This document shows, piece after piece, positions 8,697 to 18,241 of a stretch of DNA of 63,456 bases; position 1 is the stretch's first letter, and each line of letters begins with the position of its first letter. The DNA lies in assembly GCA_910578575.1 (NCBI GenBank), contig CAJTQP010000005.1, forward strand, positions 1 to 63,456, given 5' to 3'. The position numbers and the translations under genes are program-made. The stretch is from an uncultured Oscillospiraceae bacterium (lineage in GTDB: Bacteria > Bacillota > Clostridia > Oscillospirales > Oscillospiraceae). A model generated the notes under the pieces. The model was given only the letters and a program-made list of their open reading frames with translations, ran no database searches and was not told where the DNA came from.

Positions 8697-9857
8697 TTAC
8701 TCCGTATCCACAGAAATCCGCTCTCCCCCATATTCCACATAGTCCACCTGGGTCAGATCCAGGGGCTGGTCGAAGACGATGATATCTCTATGACTGCTGC
8801 TGGGTTCCTGGCTCCGGGGTAGGTCCGCAATGGGGATATCATCCAGGCAGTTCCCGGTGAAGGAATAGCCCTCCGCGTTATCATAGAACACCGTGCCGTC
8901 CTTCAGGACGATCTTGATGGGGCCGACACCCCAACCCACCCACTGGTTTTCCAGAAGGGTACACTTGTACTGACAGGACAGACTCAGGGGGGACAGGGTC
9001 ATGCTGTCCGGGGCGCTGGTGATGTCAAAGGTCTCGTCGTGATAGCTGAGCCCCGCGCAGTCCAGGGCCATGCTCTGGCTCTCAAAGTTCTTGCCGATAT
9101 CAAAGGTGAAGGTCCCGCCGAACACCTGGGTATACCCCTTGTCCGGGCTCTGGATCCACAGGCCGTGGATGGTCAGGGGCTTGGAGACACCGTCGTTGAA
9201 CTTCAGGCGGGAGTCTGCCTCTCCATCCTCAGAGGGCACCTGATAGCGCAGTACCGCTTCCTTCACGTTGTCTGTGGGGTCCGCGTCGGGCAGCCAGGTG
9301 TAGTCTGACCAGTAGCCAGGGGCATACTCCCCGCCGTAAGCGCTCAGGTCCAGGTCCATGCTGTTCTCCGTCTCGCCTCCAAAGAGCTGGTAATAGCCGG
9401 TATCCTCGTCCAAATCCGGCAGGACGGTCCCCTGGGGGGCCTCCACTCGCAGGCGCAGGTAGTAGACGTTCTCATCCGCCATAGCGGCCAGGGGGGTGAG
9501 GGTGGCGCCCTCACTGGTGACACCGCCGGAGAAGGTAGCCCCCAGGTTGTCGATCACCTGAATCTGGGCACTGCTCAGGGATTCCCCCTCTTTGGCAAAA
9601 TAGCTCTGGAGGGTGGACCCCACGCCGCCGATATCCGCCGCCAGGGCGGTGGCAGACAGGGCCGCAACCGCTGCCGCCGCGATGAGCACCCGGATGGGAA
9701 AGTGCTTCCCTCTCTTCTTCTCTGTATGGTTTTGGTTCTGATTCAGTTTATTCATGGTCAACTCCTTGATCCGTGTGGGAGAGAGGACTGTTTCCGCCTC
9801 CAGCTCCACGTCTTCTTCCATATACGTATCCAGCAAGTCAGAAATGTTACGCTTCAT
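8697..9857 (-). CDS. Anti-sigma-type membrane protein (DUF4179-like)
   Basis: 386 residues: an N-terminal cytoplasmic part of about 50 residues rich in Lys/Asn, a single membrane helix (about 52-72, FPIRVLIAAAAVAALS) and a large extracytoplasmic domain rich in beta strands. The start overlaps the 3' end of the ECF sigma gene by 11 bp, the classic arrangement in which the membrane protein sequesters its sigma factor until an envelope signal arrives. The DUF4179 assignment is from general resemblance and the domain layout. Confidence 0.75.
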   Translation of the reverse strand: MKRNISDLLDTYMEEDVELEAETVLSPTRIKELTMNKLNQNQNHTEKKRGKHFPIRVLIAAAAVAALSATALAADIGGVGSTLQSYFAKEGESLSSAQIQVIDNLGATFSGGVTSEGATLTPLAAMADENVYYLRLRVEAPQGTVLPDLDEDTGYYQLFGGETENSMDLDLSAYGGEYAPGYWSDYTWLPDADPTDNVKEAVLRYQVPSEDGEADSRLKFNDGVSKPLTIHGLWIQSPDKGYTQVFGGTFTFDIGKNFESQSMALDCAGLSYHDETFDITSAPDSMTLSPLSLSCQYKCTLLENQWVGWGVGPIKIVLKDGTVFYDNAEGYSFTGNCLDDIPIADLPRSQEPSSSHRDIIVFDQPLDLTQVDYVEYGGERISVDTE

Positions 9858-10398
9858 ACGCGAACCCCTCCCTCATCAGTGTTTCCTTCAACTTCACGCG
9901 GCCCCGTTTCAGCTTGGTCTTGACGGTCCCTTCCTTCAAGCCCATGCTCCGGGCCACCTCCTTCACGCTTTGGGCGTAGTAATAATAGCGCAGAAAGATC
10001 TCCTTCTCCTGGTCGGGCAGGCTGCCCAGCGCCTGGCGAACCAGGAACCGTTCCTCCGCCCGTTCTATATCATTGGCCGGGTCCTCCAGTCCTGGGATAT
10101 CCAGGGCATCGTCCTCTAAGGATAGGGTCAACCCCCGCTGGCGCAGCTTGTTCTTGGCTTGGTTCCTGGCCACCGCCCCCAGCCAGCCCTTGACATGGCC
10201 GGGGACCAAATCACCAGCCTGTTTCCAGGCGGCCAGAAATACGTCTGACACGACCTCCTCTCCGTCCTCCGCGGGCATGGCTCCCCGGAGGATATTCCAT
10301 ACCACTGTGGAGACATAGGGGATGTACCGGTCCATCAGGGCCTCCAGGCCGGAGGCGTCACCCTCCTGCATTTTTTCTACCATGGCTGCTTCTCTCAT
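9847..10398 (-). CDS. ECF-type RNA polymerase sigma factor
   Basis: 183 residues. Region 2 (about 10-80) shows LMDRYIPYVSTVVWNIL and the VVSDVFLAAW element; region 4 (about 120-175) shows LPDQEKEIFLRYYYYAQS and an HTH (VKEVARSMGLKEGTVKTKLKR). Redirects RNA polymerase to envelope-stress promoters. Followed with overlap by its probable anti-sigma gene. A GAAAC-type -35 element (TGAAACC, minus strand, 10466-10472) in front hints at autoregulation, as is common for ECF factors; this element is weak evidence. Confidence 0.9.
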   Translation of the reverse strand: MREAAMVEKMQEGDASGLEALMDRYIPYVSTVVWNILRGAMPAEDGEEVVSDVFLAAWKQAGDLVPGHVKGWLGAVARNQAKNKLRQRGLTLSLEDDALDIPGLEDPANDIERAEERFLVRQALGSLPDQEKEIFLRYYYYAQSVKEVARSMGLKEGTVKTKLKRGRVKLKETLMREGFAYEA

Positions 10399-10525
10399 GC
10401 AGTGTCGCTCCTTCTTGGTTTTTGAAAGCCGCTTTCACTAATAATATCACAGAAAACGCCCCTTTGGTTTCACCTCGACTGGAAAAAATTGCGCCTCACC
10501 CCATAGTCTCCCCAGTCTGGGACAG

Positions 10526-10554
10526 TTGACATTCCCCCCGGCCTCTGGTATCAT
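10526..10554 (+). promoter_or_regulatory. Promoter of the 29-codon membrane peptide gene
   Basis: Perfect -35 TTGACA (10526-10531), 17-bp spacer, -10 TATCAT (10549-10554). It stands alone between two minus-strand genes and has no other gene to serve than the small ORF at 10581. Confidence 0.7.
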
Positions 10555-10580
10555 GACCACAAGGAAGGAGGCGGCACACC

Positions 10581-10670
10581 ATGCGCTCGCTACTGGCAGT
10601 CATCCTCTATGGCATCATCTTCCTGCCCATCATCGCAGGGATCATCATCATGTTCTTAACCCGGCGGTGA
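10581..10670 (+). CDS. Single-pass membrane micropeptide, 29 residues
   Basis: ATG at 10581 is preceded by AAGGAGG at 10565-10571 with ideal spacing. The peptide is almost entirely hydrophobic (MRSLLAVILYGIIFLP at the start) and ends in a basic TRR tail, so it should span the membrane once. It has its own promoter and an intrinsic terminator, forming a complete tiny transcription unit. Such peptides can be type I toxin components, regulators of membrane complexes or assembly factors; the sequence does not decide. I see no obvious antisense RNA promoter over it. Confidence 0.7.
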   Translation: MRSLLAVILYGIIFLPIIAGIIIMFLTRR

Positions 10671-10714
10671 ACCACCACCGGTTCCCCTCCCCATATCGTC
10701 AAAACAGTTACACC

Positions 10715-10754
10715 AAAAGCCCTGGAAGCGCCAACGTCACGCTTCCAGGGCTTT
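10715..10754. terminator. Bidirectional intrinsic terminator
   Basis: Stem AAAAGCCCTGGAAGCG pairs exactly with CGCTTCCAGGGCTTTT around a 9-nt loop (10715-10754), giving T-runs on both strands. It ends the micropeptide transcript and the SLH/RodA transcript from the right. Confidence 0.85.
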
Positions 10755-10790
10755 TTCTACTGCTTTTTAGATACAACTACAACGACGATC

Positions 10791-11768
10791 TCAGCGTCCC
10801 GCCCGGAAGTCCAAAACCTCCTGGGCGCACAGGAGCATCTCCGCCGCCTCCCCACGGGTGAGGGTATCGGAGAGGGTCAGGGCGCCGTCGGTGCCGGTGC
10901 TGAGCACCCCCACCGCCTCCAGGTTCGCCACAGACTGATAGGCCCAGGCTGGGGCGGCATCCTCCGCCAGGTCCCGGAAAGCCACGTCAGACACCCGCAA
11001 TAAGCGGTTCAACATCACCGCCGCCTCGGTCTGGGAGATCACCCGGTCCGGGGCAAAGGCGGGGCCTTGTTCCCCTTCCCCGCTGCCCTGGATGGTCCCC
11101 GTCTGGAGGGCAGAGGCCACATAGGGCTTGGCCCAGGTGGAAATACTGTCATCGTCGGAAAACCCGGTGTTTTCCACCGGCAGGGTCTCCGCCCCCACCA
11201 GGTCCATAGCCATAGCCAGGAACTCCTCTCGGCTCACCATGGCCTCCGGGTGGAACAGCCAGGTCTCCCCCACCTGTTCCCCTACAAAGACCCCCTGCTC
11301 CGCCAGGGTCACAGCGGCCTTCTGGGCCGGGTGGCCTGCCATGTCGCTATAGGTCACTTCACTCTTCTGCTTGCTGATTTTCACAGAGACCGTGGCGGGC
11401 TGGGAGACGTTCCCGTCCCCGTCCTCTGCCACATAGGTGAAACTGTCTTTGCCGGTCTTGTTCTCATAGGGGGTATAGGTGAAGCTGGCGCTTCCCTCCT
11501 CCCCCTGGGTGATCTCGCCTCGCGCAGGGTTCTTGGTCACCCGGAAGGTCACGCTGCCCCCATCGGGATCCACCGCCGTGAAACTGCCGTTCACTGCCAC
11601 ATTTTTATAGGTGGTCAGGCTCAGGTTTTCCGCAATGGGGGTGACGCCCCCGCCAGTGACCAGGTCGTCGTGGTCAAAGAGGGCCAGGGCAGGAATGGTC
11701 ATCAGCATACTCAGCAGGGCCAGCAGCAGGGCGAAGCGCCCGCCCCAGGGAAATCGGGTCTCTCTCAT
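10791..11768 (-). CDS. Secreted Ig-like / SLH-domain surface protein
   Basis: 325 residues. Signal peptide 1-30 (LLLALLSMLMTIPALA). Residues about 40-135 form a cadherin/bacterial-Ig-like domain (AVDPDGGSVTFRV, DSFTYVAEDGDGN). Two S-layer-homology repeats follow (about 140-320; SDMAGHPAQKAAVTLAEQGV, TLTRGEAAEMLLCA), which bind secondary cell-wall polymers. Likely a wall-attached adhesin or assembly protein. It lies 60 bp downstream of the RodA-type gene on the same strand and is probably co-transcribed. Confidence 0.8.
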   Translation of the reverse strand: MRETRFPWGGRFALLLALLSMLMTIPALALFDHDDLVTGGGVTPIAENLSLTTYKNVAVNGSFTAVDPDGGSVTFRVTKNPARGEITQGEEGSASFTYTPYENKTGKDSFTYVAEDGDGNVSQPATVSVKISKQKSEVTYSDMAGHPAQKAAVTLAEQGVFVGEQVGETWLFHPEAMVSREEFLAMAMDLVGAETLPVENTGFSDDDSISTWAKPYVASALQTGTIQGSGEGEQGPAFAPDRVISQTEAAVMLNRLLRVSDVAFRDLAEDAAPAWAYQSVANLEAVGVLSTGTDGALTLSDTLTRGEAAEMLLCAQEVLDFRAGR

Positions 11769-11828
11769 AAGATACGCCTCCTTTGGAAAAAAGTAATCCT
11801 AGCTTTCCCCCTTTCCCCGCCATCATTC

Positions 11829-12959
11829 CTACTTCCATTTTCCGCTTCCTTCCAGCCCCTGCCGGGCCAGGGCCATCACCAGCCCCACCCCGGCAAAGGT
11901 GCTGATGAGGGAGGAGCCGCCATAGCTGAAAAAGGGCAGGGTCACCCCCACCACTGGGGCGGCGTACAGGCACATGGCCACGTTGAGGATGGTCTGCACC
12001 CCCAGCATCCCCCCCACTCCAGCGCAGATGCTGGCAGCCAAAAAGCTCCCCTGCCGCCGGGCCAGGGCCACGCAGCGCAGCACGATGGCCCCCAGCAGGA
12101 CCAGCAAGAGCACGCAGCCCACCAGGCCCAGCTCCTCCCCTGCCACGGAGAAAATAAAATCCGTATGCCGGGCCGGCAAGGCCGAGGAGGAGGGGTTCTG
12201 GGTCTGGGTCCCCTGGAGGTAGCCCTGCCCTGTGAGCTGGCCGGAGCCGATGGCCAACAGGCTTCGCTCCTGCTGAAAACCCTTGCCCAGAGGATCTAGC
12301 CCATGGTCCACCACCACCAGAAAGCGCAGGCGCACATACTCCGGCAGCCGGGACCACAGCAGAGCCACCACCCCCACCCCCGCGGCCACCTGGCCCAGGA
12401 GCCACAGGGGGTGGACCCCTGCCGACCAGAGCATCACCAGATACATGGCCAGATACACCGCCACCATGCCGATGTCCCCGGAGACGGCGTAGAGCAGGCC
12501 GCACAGGGCCAGGGTGTGCCCCCCCAACAGGAGGATGGCCACTGGCCGGTTCAGGCCCCGGTCCCGGAGGCGGCTGAGCTGGAGGGATAGCAGCAGCAGG
12601 AAGCAGAGTTTCACCACCTCCGCCGGTTGGAGGTTGAAGCCCCCCGGCAGAGCCACCCAGCTCTTGTTCCCTGTGCCGTCGTCGTTGCCCAGGGGAACCA
12701 ACAGCAACAACTGGCCCACATTGACCACCGGCAGCAGCCACCAGAGCTTGTCCATCAAGGCCAGGATATCCAGCTGGGAGATCACCCAACACACCCCCAC
12801 CCCCACCGCTAGGGCGATGGCCTGCTTCCCTGGCAGGCCGTGTAACGCCTCGTCATAACGGGTGGCAGAAAAGATCAGCGCCAGCCCCCAGAGGGCGGCA
12901 GCCAGGCAGAGGAAAAACAACGGCCATTCCTTCCGCCGCGTTTGCAAGGCCTTCCCCAT
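11829..12959 (-). CDS. rodA: RodA/FtsW/SpoVE (SEDS) peptidoglycan polymerase, RodA type
   Basis: A ten-helix SEDS protein of 376 residues from the ATG at 12959, which has GGTGG at good spacing; in-frame upstream starts (ATG 12986, TTG 13019) would add up to 20 residues. Signatures: GTGNKSWVALPGGFNLQPAE, GSGQLTGQGYLQGTQ and HTDFIFSVAGEELG, the last typical for RodA, plus the terminal PFFSYGGSS. SEDS proteins polymerise glycan strands from lipid II with a class B PBP, which is not encoded next to it. A housekeeping RodA or sporulation paralogue cannot be excluded. Confidence 0.8.
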   Translation of the reverse strand: MGKALQTRRKEWPLFFLCLAAALWGLALIFSATRYDEALHGLPGKQAIALAVGVGVCWVISQLDILALMDKLWWLLPVVNVGQLLLLVPLGNDDGTGNKSWVALPGGFNLQPAEVVKLCFLLLLSLQLSRLRDRGLNRPVAILLLGGHTLALCGLLYAVSGDIGMVAVYLAMYLVMLWSAGVHPLWLLGQVAAGVGVVALLWSRLPEYVRLRFLVVVDHGLDPLGKGFQQERSLLAIGSGQLTGQGYLQGTQTQNPSSSALPARHTDFIFSVAGEELGLVGCVLLLVLLGAIVLRCVALARRQGSFLAASICAGVGGMLGVQTILNVAMCLYAAPVVGVTLPFFSYGGSSLISTFAGVGLVMALARQGLEGSGKWK

Positions 12960-13055
12960 ATCCTTTCCACCCCCTTCTTTTTCCATTCTCCTTATAAGGA
13001 TACCCGTCCCAGCCCACAAATTTTGTCACAGAGGGGTGCAAGTCCGGAAAATATG

Positions 13056-13064
13056 TGTTACAAT
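13056..13064 (+). promoter_or_regulatory. Extended -10 promoter for tsaE-tsaB-upp
   Basis: TGTTACAAT at 13056-13064 is an extended -10 element (TGn plus TACAAT); no good -35 is visible, as is usual for this class. The start codon of tsaE is 50 bp downstream. Confidence 0.4.
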
Positions 13065-13114
13065 ACAGAATAAAAATTGTCCCCTTGTGGGACAAACGGG
13101 AGAGGAGGCGCATT

Positions 13115-13543
13115 GTGGAGCGCTTTTCCAACAGTCCTCAGGCCACCGAGGCCCTTGGGGCAGCTCTGGCCCAGGTCTGCCCCCCTGGCAGCGTGGTGGC
13201 CTTCACAGGGGACCTGGGGGCGGGTAAGACCGCCTTTGTCCGGGGGATGGCCCAGGGCCTGGGCATCCAAAGCCGGGTGGTCAGCCCCACCTTTACCATC
13301 GTTAACGAATATGAAGGGGGGAAGCTCCCTCTGTTCCACTTTGATATGTACCGCCTCACCAGCGCCGAGGAGCTCTTTGACATCGGCTGGGAGGACTTCC
13401 TCAGCCGGGGGGGCATCTGCGCCGTGGAGTGGAGCGAGAACATCCGGGATGCCTTAGAGCCCGGCACCATTTTCGTGGACATCCGCCGGGGGAACGGGGA
13501 ACAGGAACGGATCATTACCATTGAGGGGGTGGCGCTGCCGTGA
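13115..13543 (+). CDS. tsaE: tRNA t6A37 threonylcarbamoyladenosine biosynthesis ATPase TsaE
   Basis: 142 residues from the GTG at 13115, chosen because AGGAGG (13103-13108) sits 6 bp upstream; a longer reading from 13055 lacks a ribosome site and adds non-conserved residues. P-loop GDLGAGKT, then SPTFTIVNEY, HFDMYRL and AVEWSEN are the TsaE hallmarks. TsaE binds ATP and resets the TsaB-TsaD complex that makes t6A at position 37 of ANN-decoding tRNAs. It overlaps tsaB by 4 bp (GTGA). Confidence 0.93.
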   Translation: MERFSNSPQATEALGAALAQVCPPGSVVAFTGDLGAGKTAFVRGMAQGLGIQSRVVSPTFTIVNEYEGGKLPLFHFDMYRLTSAEELFDIGWEDFLSRGGICAVEWSENIRDALEPGTIFVDIRRGNGEQERIITIEGVALP

Positions 13544-14256
13544 AGATTTTGGCCTTGGAATCCTCCGCCACCGCGGCCTCAGTGGCCCTGTGTGAGGACG
13601 AAACCCTGTTGGCCCAGAGCTTTCAAAACAGCGGCCTCACCCACAGCCAGACCCTTCTGCCCATGGCCCAGGGGCTTCTGGCCTCCTACGGCTGCCGGGT
13701 ATCGGAGCTAGACCTCATCGCCGTAGCGGCGGGGCCGGGGTCCTTCACCGGGCTGCGCATCGGGGTCTCCACCGCCAAGGGCCTGGCCTGGGCGGCGGAA
13801 TTACCCTGCGCCGGCTGCTCCACCTTGGCCTCCATGGCCTGGAACGTAGCCGGCTTTGCGGGCGAAATCTGCACCGCCATGGATGCCCGGCGCAAGCAAA
13901 TCTACAACGCCCGCTTTCGCGGGGTGGACCAGCAGCCTCAGCGCCTGACCCCCGACCGGGCCATTTCCCTGGAGGATCTGGTGGCAGAGTTGCGGGATAC
14001 CCAGACCACCCAGCTTGTGGTGGGGGACGGGGCCCAGCTGTGCTACGCAGCCCTGCGAGAGGCGGGCATCCCCGCCCGGCTGGCCCCCGCCAACCTGCGT
14101 CTGCAAAGCGCCTGGGGGGTGGCGCGGGAAGCCCTGACCCTGGCCCGTTCAGGCCAGACCGTCTCCCCCAGCCGCCTGGTGCCAGTGTACCACCGCCTGT
14201 CCCAAGCGGAGCGGGAACGGCTGGCCAAGGAAGCCAAGGAACCGAAAGGAGAATGA
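13540..14256 (+). CDS. tsaB: t6A biosynthesis scaffold protein TsaB
   Basis: 238 residues, GTG start overlapping the tsaE stop. The ASKHA-fold N-terminus (ILALESSATAASVAL, GLTHSQTLLP, AAGPGSFTGLRIGVSTAKG) identifies TsaB, the inactive partner of TsaD. Length is normal. Its stop codon lies just before the upp start, so the three genes form one operon. tsaD itself is not in the window. Confidence 0.93.
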   Translation: MKILALESSATAASVALCEDETLLAQSFQNSGLTHSQTLLPMAQGLLASYGCRVSELDLIAVAAGPGSFTGLRIGVSTAKGLAWAAELPCAGCSTLASMAWNVAGFAGEICTAMDARRKQIYNARFRGVDQQPQRLTPDRAISLEDLVAELRDTQTTQLVVGDGAQLCYAALREAGIPARLAPANLRLQSAWGVAREALTLARSGQTVSPSRLVPVYHRLSQAERERLAKEAKEPKGE

Positions 14257-14258
14257 TT

Positions 14259-14891
14259 ATGGACGATATGGTACACGTATTGGAACACCCCCTGCTCCAG
14301 CATAAACTGTCCATCCTCCGGGATGAGACCACCGGCGTGAAGGACTTCCGCCAGGTAGTGGGGGAAATCGCCACCCTTATGTGCTATGAGGCCACCCGTG
14401 ACCTGCCCCTGAAGGAGGTCACCGTCCAGACCCCGGTGGCGCAAGCTGTAACCAAAAAAATCGCCGGGAAGAAGCTGGCCATCGTCCCCATCCTCCGGGC
14501 GGGACTGGGGATGGTGGACGGTGTGTTTGCCCTGATCCCCTCCGCCAAAGTGGGCCACATCGGCCTTTTCCGGGACCCAGAGACCTTGGCCCCGGTGAAA
14601 TATTATTGCAAAATGCCCCAGGATATCGCCCAACGGGATGTGATCGTCCTGGACCCCATGCTGGCCACCGGGGGTTCTGCCTCCGCCGCCATCGGCTTTA
14701 TCAAGGAGTACGGAGTGCAACACATCAAGCTCATGAACATCCTGGCCGCCCCGGAGGGCATCGCCCGGATCCGGGCAGATCACCCCGACGTAGAGCTCTA
14801 CGTGGCAGCGGTGGACCAGGCGCTCAACGACCACGGATACATCGTTCCCGGCTTGGGAGACGCGGGAGATCGGATTTTCGGAACCAAGTAA
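14259..14891 (+). CDS. upp: Uracil phosphoribosyltransferase
   Basis: 210 residues, the usual length. I chose ATG 14259 because AAAGGAG (14245-14251) is 7 bp upstream; ATG 14253 would put the ribosome site 1 bp away. Core motifs: VHVLEHPLLQHKLS, ILRAGLGMVDG, and the PRPP loop VLDPMLATGGSASAA. Converts uracil and PRPP to UMP in pyrimidine salvage. Last gene of the tsaE-tsaB-upp operon; no terminator is seen before the tRNA. Confidence 0.95.
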   Translation: MDDMVHVLEHPLLQHKLSILRDETTGVKDFRQVVGEIATLMCYEATRDLPLKEVTVQTPVAQAVTKKIAGKKLAIVPILRAGLGMVDGVFALIPSAKVGHIGLFRDPETLAPVKYYCKMPQDIAQRDVIVLDPMLATGGSASAAIGFIKEYGVQHIKLMNILAAPEGIARIRADHPDVELYVAAVDQALNDHGYIVPGLGDAGDRIFGTK

Positions 14892-14978
14892 AAAATTCCC
14901 GAAAATCCCTTGACTTTTTCACTGCTCCATGGTATTATAATCCTCGCGCTGGAGCTGAACTGTTTTGGCGCAAACCAT

Positions 14979-15066
14979 GCGCGAGTGGTGGAATTGGCAG
15001 ACTCGCTAGATTCAGGTTCTAGTGTGCAATACGCACGTGCGGGTTCAAGTCCCGCCTCGCGCACCA
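14979..15066 (+). tRNA. tRNA-Leu (anticodon CAG)
   Basis: Acceptor arms GCGCGAG (14979-14985) and CTCGCGC (15056-15062), a long variable arm, T-loop GGTTCAAGTCC, anticodon stem CTAGA/TCTAG around loop TTCAGGT giving CAG, and an encoded CCA (15064-15066). Class II tRNA structure fits leucine. Confidence 0.93.
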
Positions 15067-15068
15067 CG

Positions 15069-15106
15069 AAAGTCCTCAGTCGATGATACAATCGACTGAG
15101 GACTTT
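15069..15106 (+). terminator. Intrinsic terminator after tRNA-Leu(CAG)
   Basis: 16-bp stem, arms 15069-15084 and 15091-15106, loop GATACA, ending in TTTT. Confidence 0.8.
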
Positions 15107-15152
15107 TCGGTTTATCGAAAAAACGCGCCATTGGTGAGGGAGTTTGATAAGG

Positions 15153-15188
15153 AAAAAGCCTTGTAGCTGTTGTGCTACAAGACTTTTT
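15153..15188 (-). terminator. Intrinsic terminator after the minus-strand tRNA-Leu(TAG)
   Basis: Stem CTTGTAGC/GCTACAAG (15160-15167, 15174-15181) with an oligo-T on the minus strand (complement of 15153-15157). It sits directly beyond the 3' end of the tRNA at 15191. Confidence 0.65.
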
Positions 15189-15190
15189 CG

Positions 15191-15275
15191 TGGTGCGCCT
15201 GAAGGGACTCGAACCCACACGCGTTGCCGCACGAGAACCTAAATCTCGCATGTCTACCAATTCCATCACAGGCGC
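15191..15275 (-). tRNA. tRNA-Leu (anticodon TAG)
   Basis: On the minus strand: acceptor GCGCCTG/CAGGCGC, D-arm, anticodon stem CGAGA/TCTCG with loop TTTAGGT giving TAG, long variable arm, T-loop GGTTCGAGTCC and encoded CCA (complement of 15191-15193). It is convergent with the tRNA-Leu(CAG) 125 bp away; both read CUN codons. Confidence 0.93.
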
Positions 15276-15456
15276 AGGTGAGATACTCTCAATTTGGAAC
15301 GTTGTCATTGTACCAGCCTTCGCGCCAAAAGTCAAGAAAGGCGATGAGGTTGTATGGCATTGAATATATATCCGTATATCCCCTAATAATATTCGTTTTT
15401 GTGGAAAATGACCCGGTATTTTTCGGTCAAATCACGAATGATTATGCGAAATTTGC

Positions 15457-15485
15457 TTGCATTTTATCCCCAGTCGTGGTATTCT
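15457..15485 (+). promoter_or_regulatory. argG promoter
   Basis: -35 TTGCAT (15457-15462), 17-bp spacer, -10 TATTCT (15480-15485). The AT-rich region just upstream (15360-15450) contains two stretches, near 15361 and 15436, that loosely resemble ArgR boxes (TGAATATATAT and GAATGATTATG); that operator call is weak. Confidence 0.55.
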
Positions 15486-15530
15486 TGCTTCATGAAAAGA
15501 CCCAAGTGAAAAATTGGAGGTAATTTCCCT

Positions 15531-16754
<1,224 letters not shown>

Positions 16755-16791
16755 GCCCCATCCCCTCTATTTATCATTCCATACATGCGCC

Positions 16792-16829
16792 GGGCAGGAG
16801 CGGTCTCCCACTCCTGCCCTCCGTTTTTT
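16792..16829 (+). terminator. Intrinsic terminator or attenuator between argG and argH
   Basis: GGGCAGGAG (16792-16800) pairs with CTCCTGCCC (16811-16819), then a T-run at 16824-16829. argH starts 32 bp later with no obvious new promoter, so partial read-through is likely. Confidence 0.7.
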
Positions 16830-16860
16830 CCAAATTAGGATGCAGAAAGGAACGACGCCT

Positions 16861-18240
16861 ATGAAACTCTGGGCCGGCCGGTTCCAAAAGGAGACCGACA
16901 ACCAAGTCAACGACTTCAACTCCTCCATTTCCTTCGACGCCCGCCTCTACAAGCAGGATATCACCGGCTCCATCGCCCACGCCGCCATGCTGGGCAAGCA
17001 GGGCATCATCCCCCAGGCGGAGGCCGACACCATCATTGCCGCCCTAAAAACTCTTTTGACAGAGATCCAGGAGGGCAAGGTGGAATTCACCAAAGACAGC
17101 GAGGACATCCACATGAACATGGAGGTCCTGCTCACGGAGCGCATCGGCCAGGCAGGCAAGCGCCTCCACACCGCTCGCAGCCGCAACGACCAGGTGGCCC
17201 TAGACTTCCGCCTCTTTGTGAAGGAGGAGATTCCCGTCATCGTGGGGATGCTCCTGGATCTGGAAAACGTCCTCATGCGCCGGGCAGAGGAGAACCTCGA
17301 TGCCGTGATGCCCGGTTACACCCACCTCCAGCGGGCCCAACCCATCACCTTTGCCCACGCCCTCATGGCCTACGCCAGCATGTTCAAGCGGGACATCACC
17401 CGCCTGGAGGACTGCATGGAGCGGCTGGACGAGTGCCCCCTGGGGGCCGGGGCTCTGGCCACCTCCACCCATCCCGTGGACCGCTTCCAGACCGCCGCTG
17501 CCCTGGGCTTCCAAAAGCCCACGGAGAACTCCCTGGACTCTGTCTCCGACCGGGACTTTGCCATCGAATTCCTCTCCGCCTGCTCCATCCTCATGATGCA
17601 CCTGTCCCGCTTCTCCGAGGAGCTGATCCTCTGGTGCTCCTGGGAGTTCAAGTTCGTGGAGCTGGACGACGCTTACGCCACCGGTTCCTCCATCATGCCC
17701 CAGAAAAAGAACCCCGACGTGGCGGAGCTGGTGCGGGGCAAGACCGGGCGGGTGTACGGGGCCCTGATTACCCTACTTACCGTGATGAAGGGCATCCCCC
17801 TGGCCTACAACAAGGACATGCAGGAGGACAAGGAGCCGGTGTTCGACACCATCGACACTGTGGAGCTGTGCCTGCCGGTGTTCACCGCCATGATCGACAC
17901 CCTCAGCGTCAACCGGGACAACATGCGCAAGGCTGCCAACGGCGGTTTCATCTCCGCCACCGACTGCGCCGACTACCTGGCCAAGAAGGGCGTGCCCTTC
18001 CGGGAGGCCTACGGCATCGTGGGCAAGCTAGTGGGCCACTGCGTGGAGACCGGCAACAGCCTGGAAACCCTGCCCCTGGAGGACTACAAAAAGGTCTCCC
18101 CCGCCTTTGAGGAGGATGTCTACCAGGCCCTCTCCCTGGAAACCTGCGTCAACGGACGCAAGGTATTCGGCGGGCCGGCCAGGGAGGCCGTAGAGAAGCA
18201 GATCGCCCTGATGCGGGCCTTTGTGGCGGAGAGGACTTGA
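16861..18240 (+). CDS. argH: Argininosuccinate lyase
   Basis: 459 residues from ATG 16861 (MKLWAGRFQK, the standard ArgH beginning; seven extra in-frame residues upstream are not conserved). Fumarase/aspartase-superfamily motifs: TARSRNDQVALD, GYTHLQRAQPI, and the signature GSSIMPQKKNPD. Splits argininosuccinate into arginine and fumarate. The following unknown gene begins 2 bp after its stop, so they are co-transcribed. Confidence 0.97.
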   Translation: MKLWAGRFQKETDNQVNDFNSSISFDARLYKQDITGSIAHAAMLGKQGIIPQAEADTIIAALKTLLTEIQEGKVEFTKDSEDIHMNMEVLLTERIGQAGKRLHTARSRNDQVALDFRLFVKEEIPVIVGMLLDLENVLMRRAEENLDAVMPGYTHLQRAQPITFAHALMAYASMFKRDITRLEDCMERLDECPLGAGALATSTHPVDRFQTAAALGFQKPTENSLDSVSDRDFAIEFLSACSILMMHLSRFSEELILWCSWEFKFVELDDAYATGSSIMPQKKNPDVAELVRGKTGRVYGALITLLTVMKGIPLAYNKDMQEDKEPVFDTIDTVELCLPVFTAMIDTLSVNRDNMRKAANGGFISATDCADYLAKKGVPFREAYGIVGKLVGHCVETGNSLETLPLEDYKKVSPAFEEDVYQALSLETCVNGRKVFGGPAREAVEKQIALMRAFVAERT

Positions 18241-18241
18241 G

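Noticed and set aside
14979..15275. Convergent tRNA-Leu genes as an integration site for a mobile element
   Set aside because: No integrase gene, no partial tRNA duplicates and no foreign genes lie next to them.
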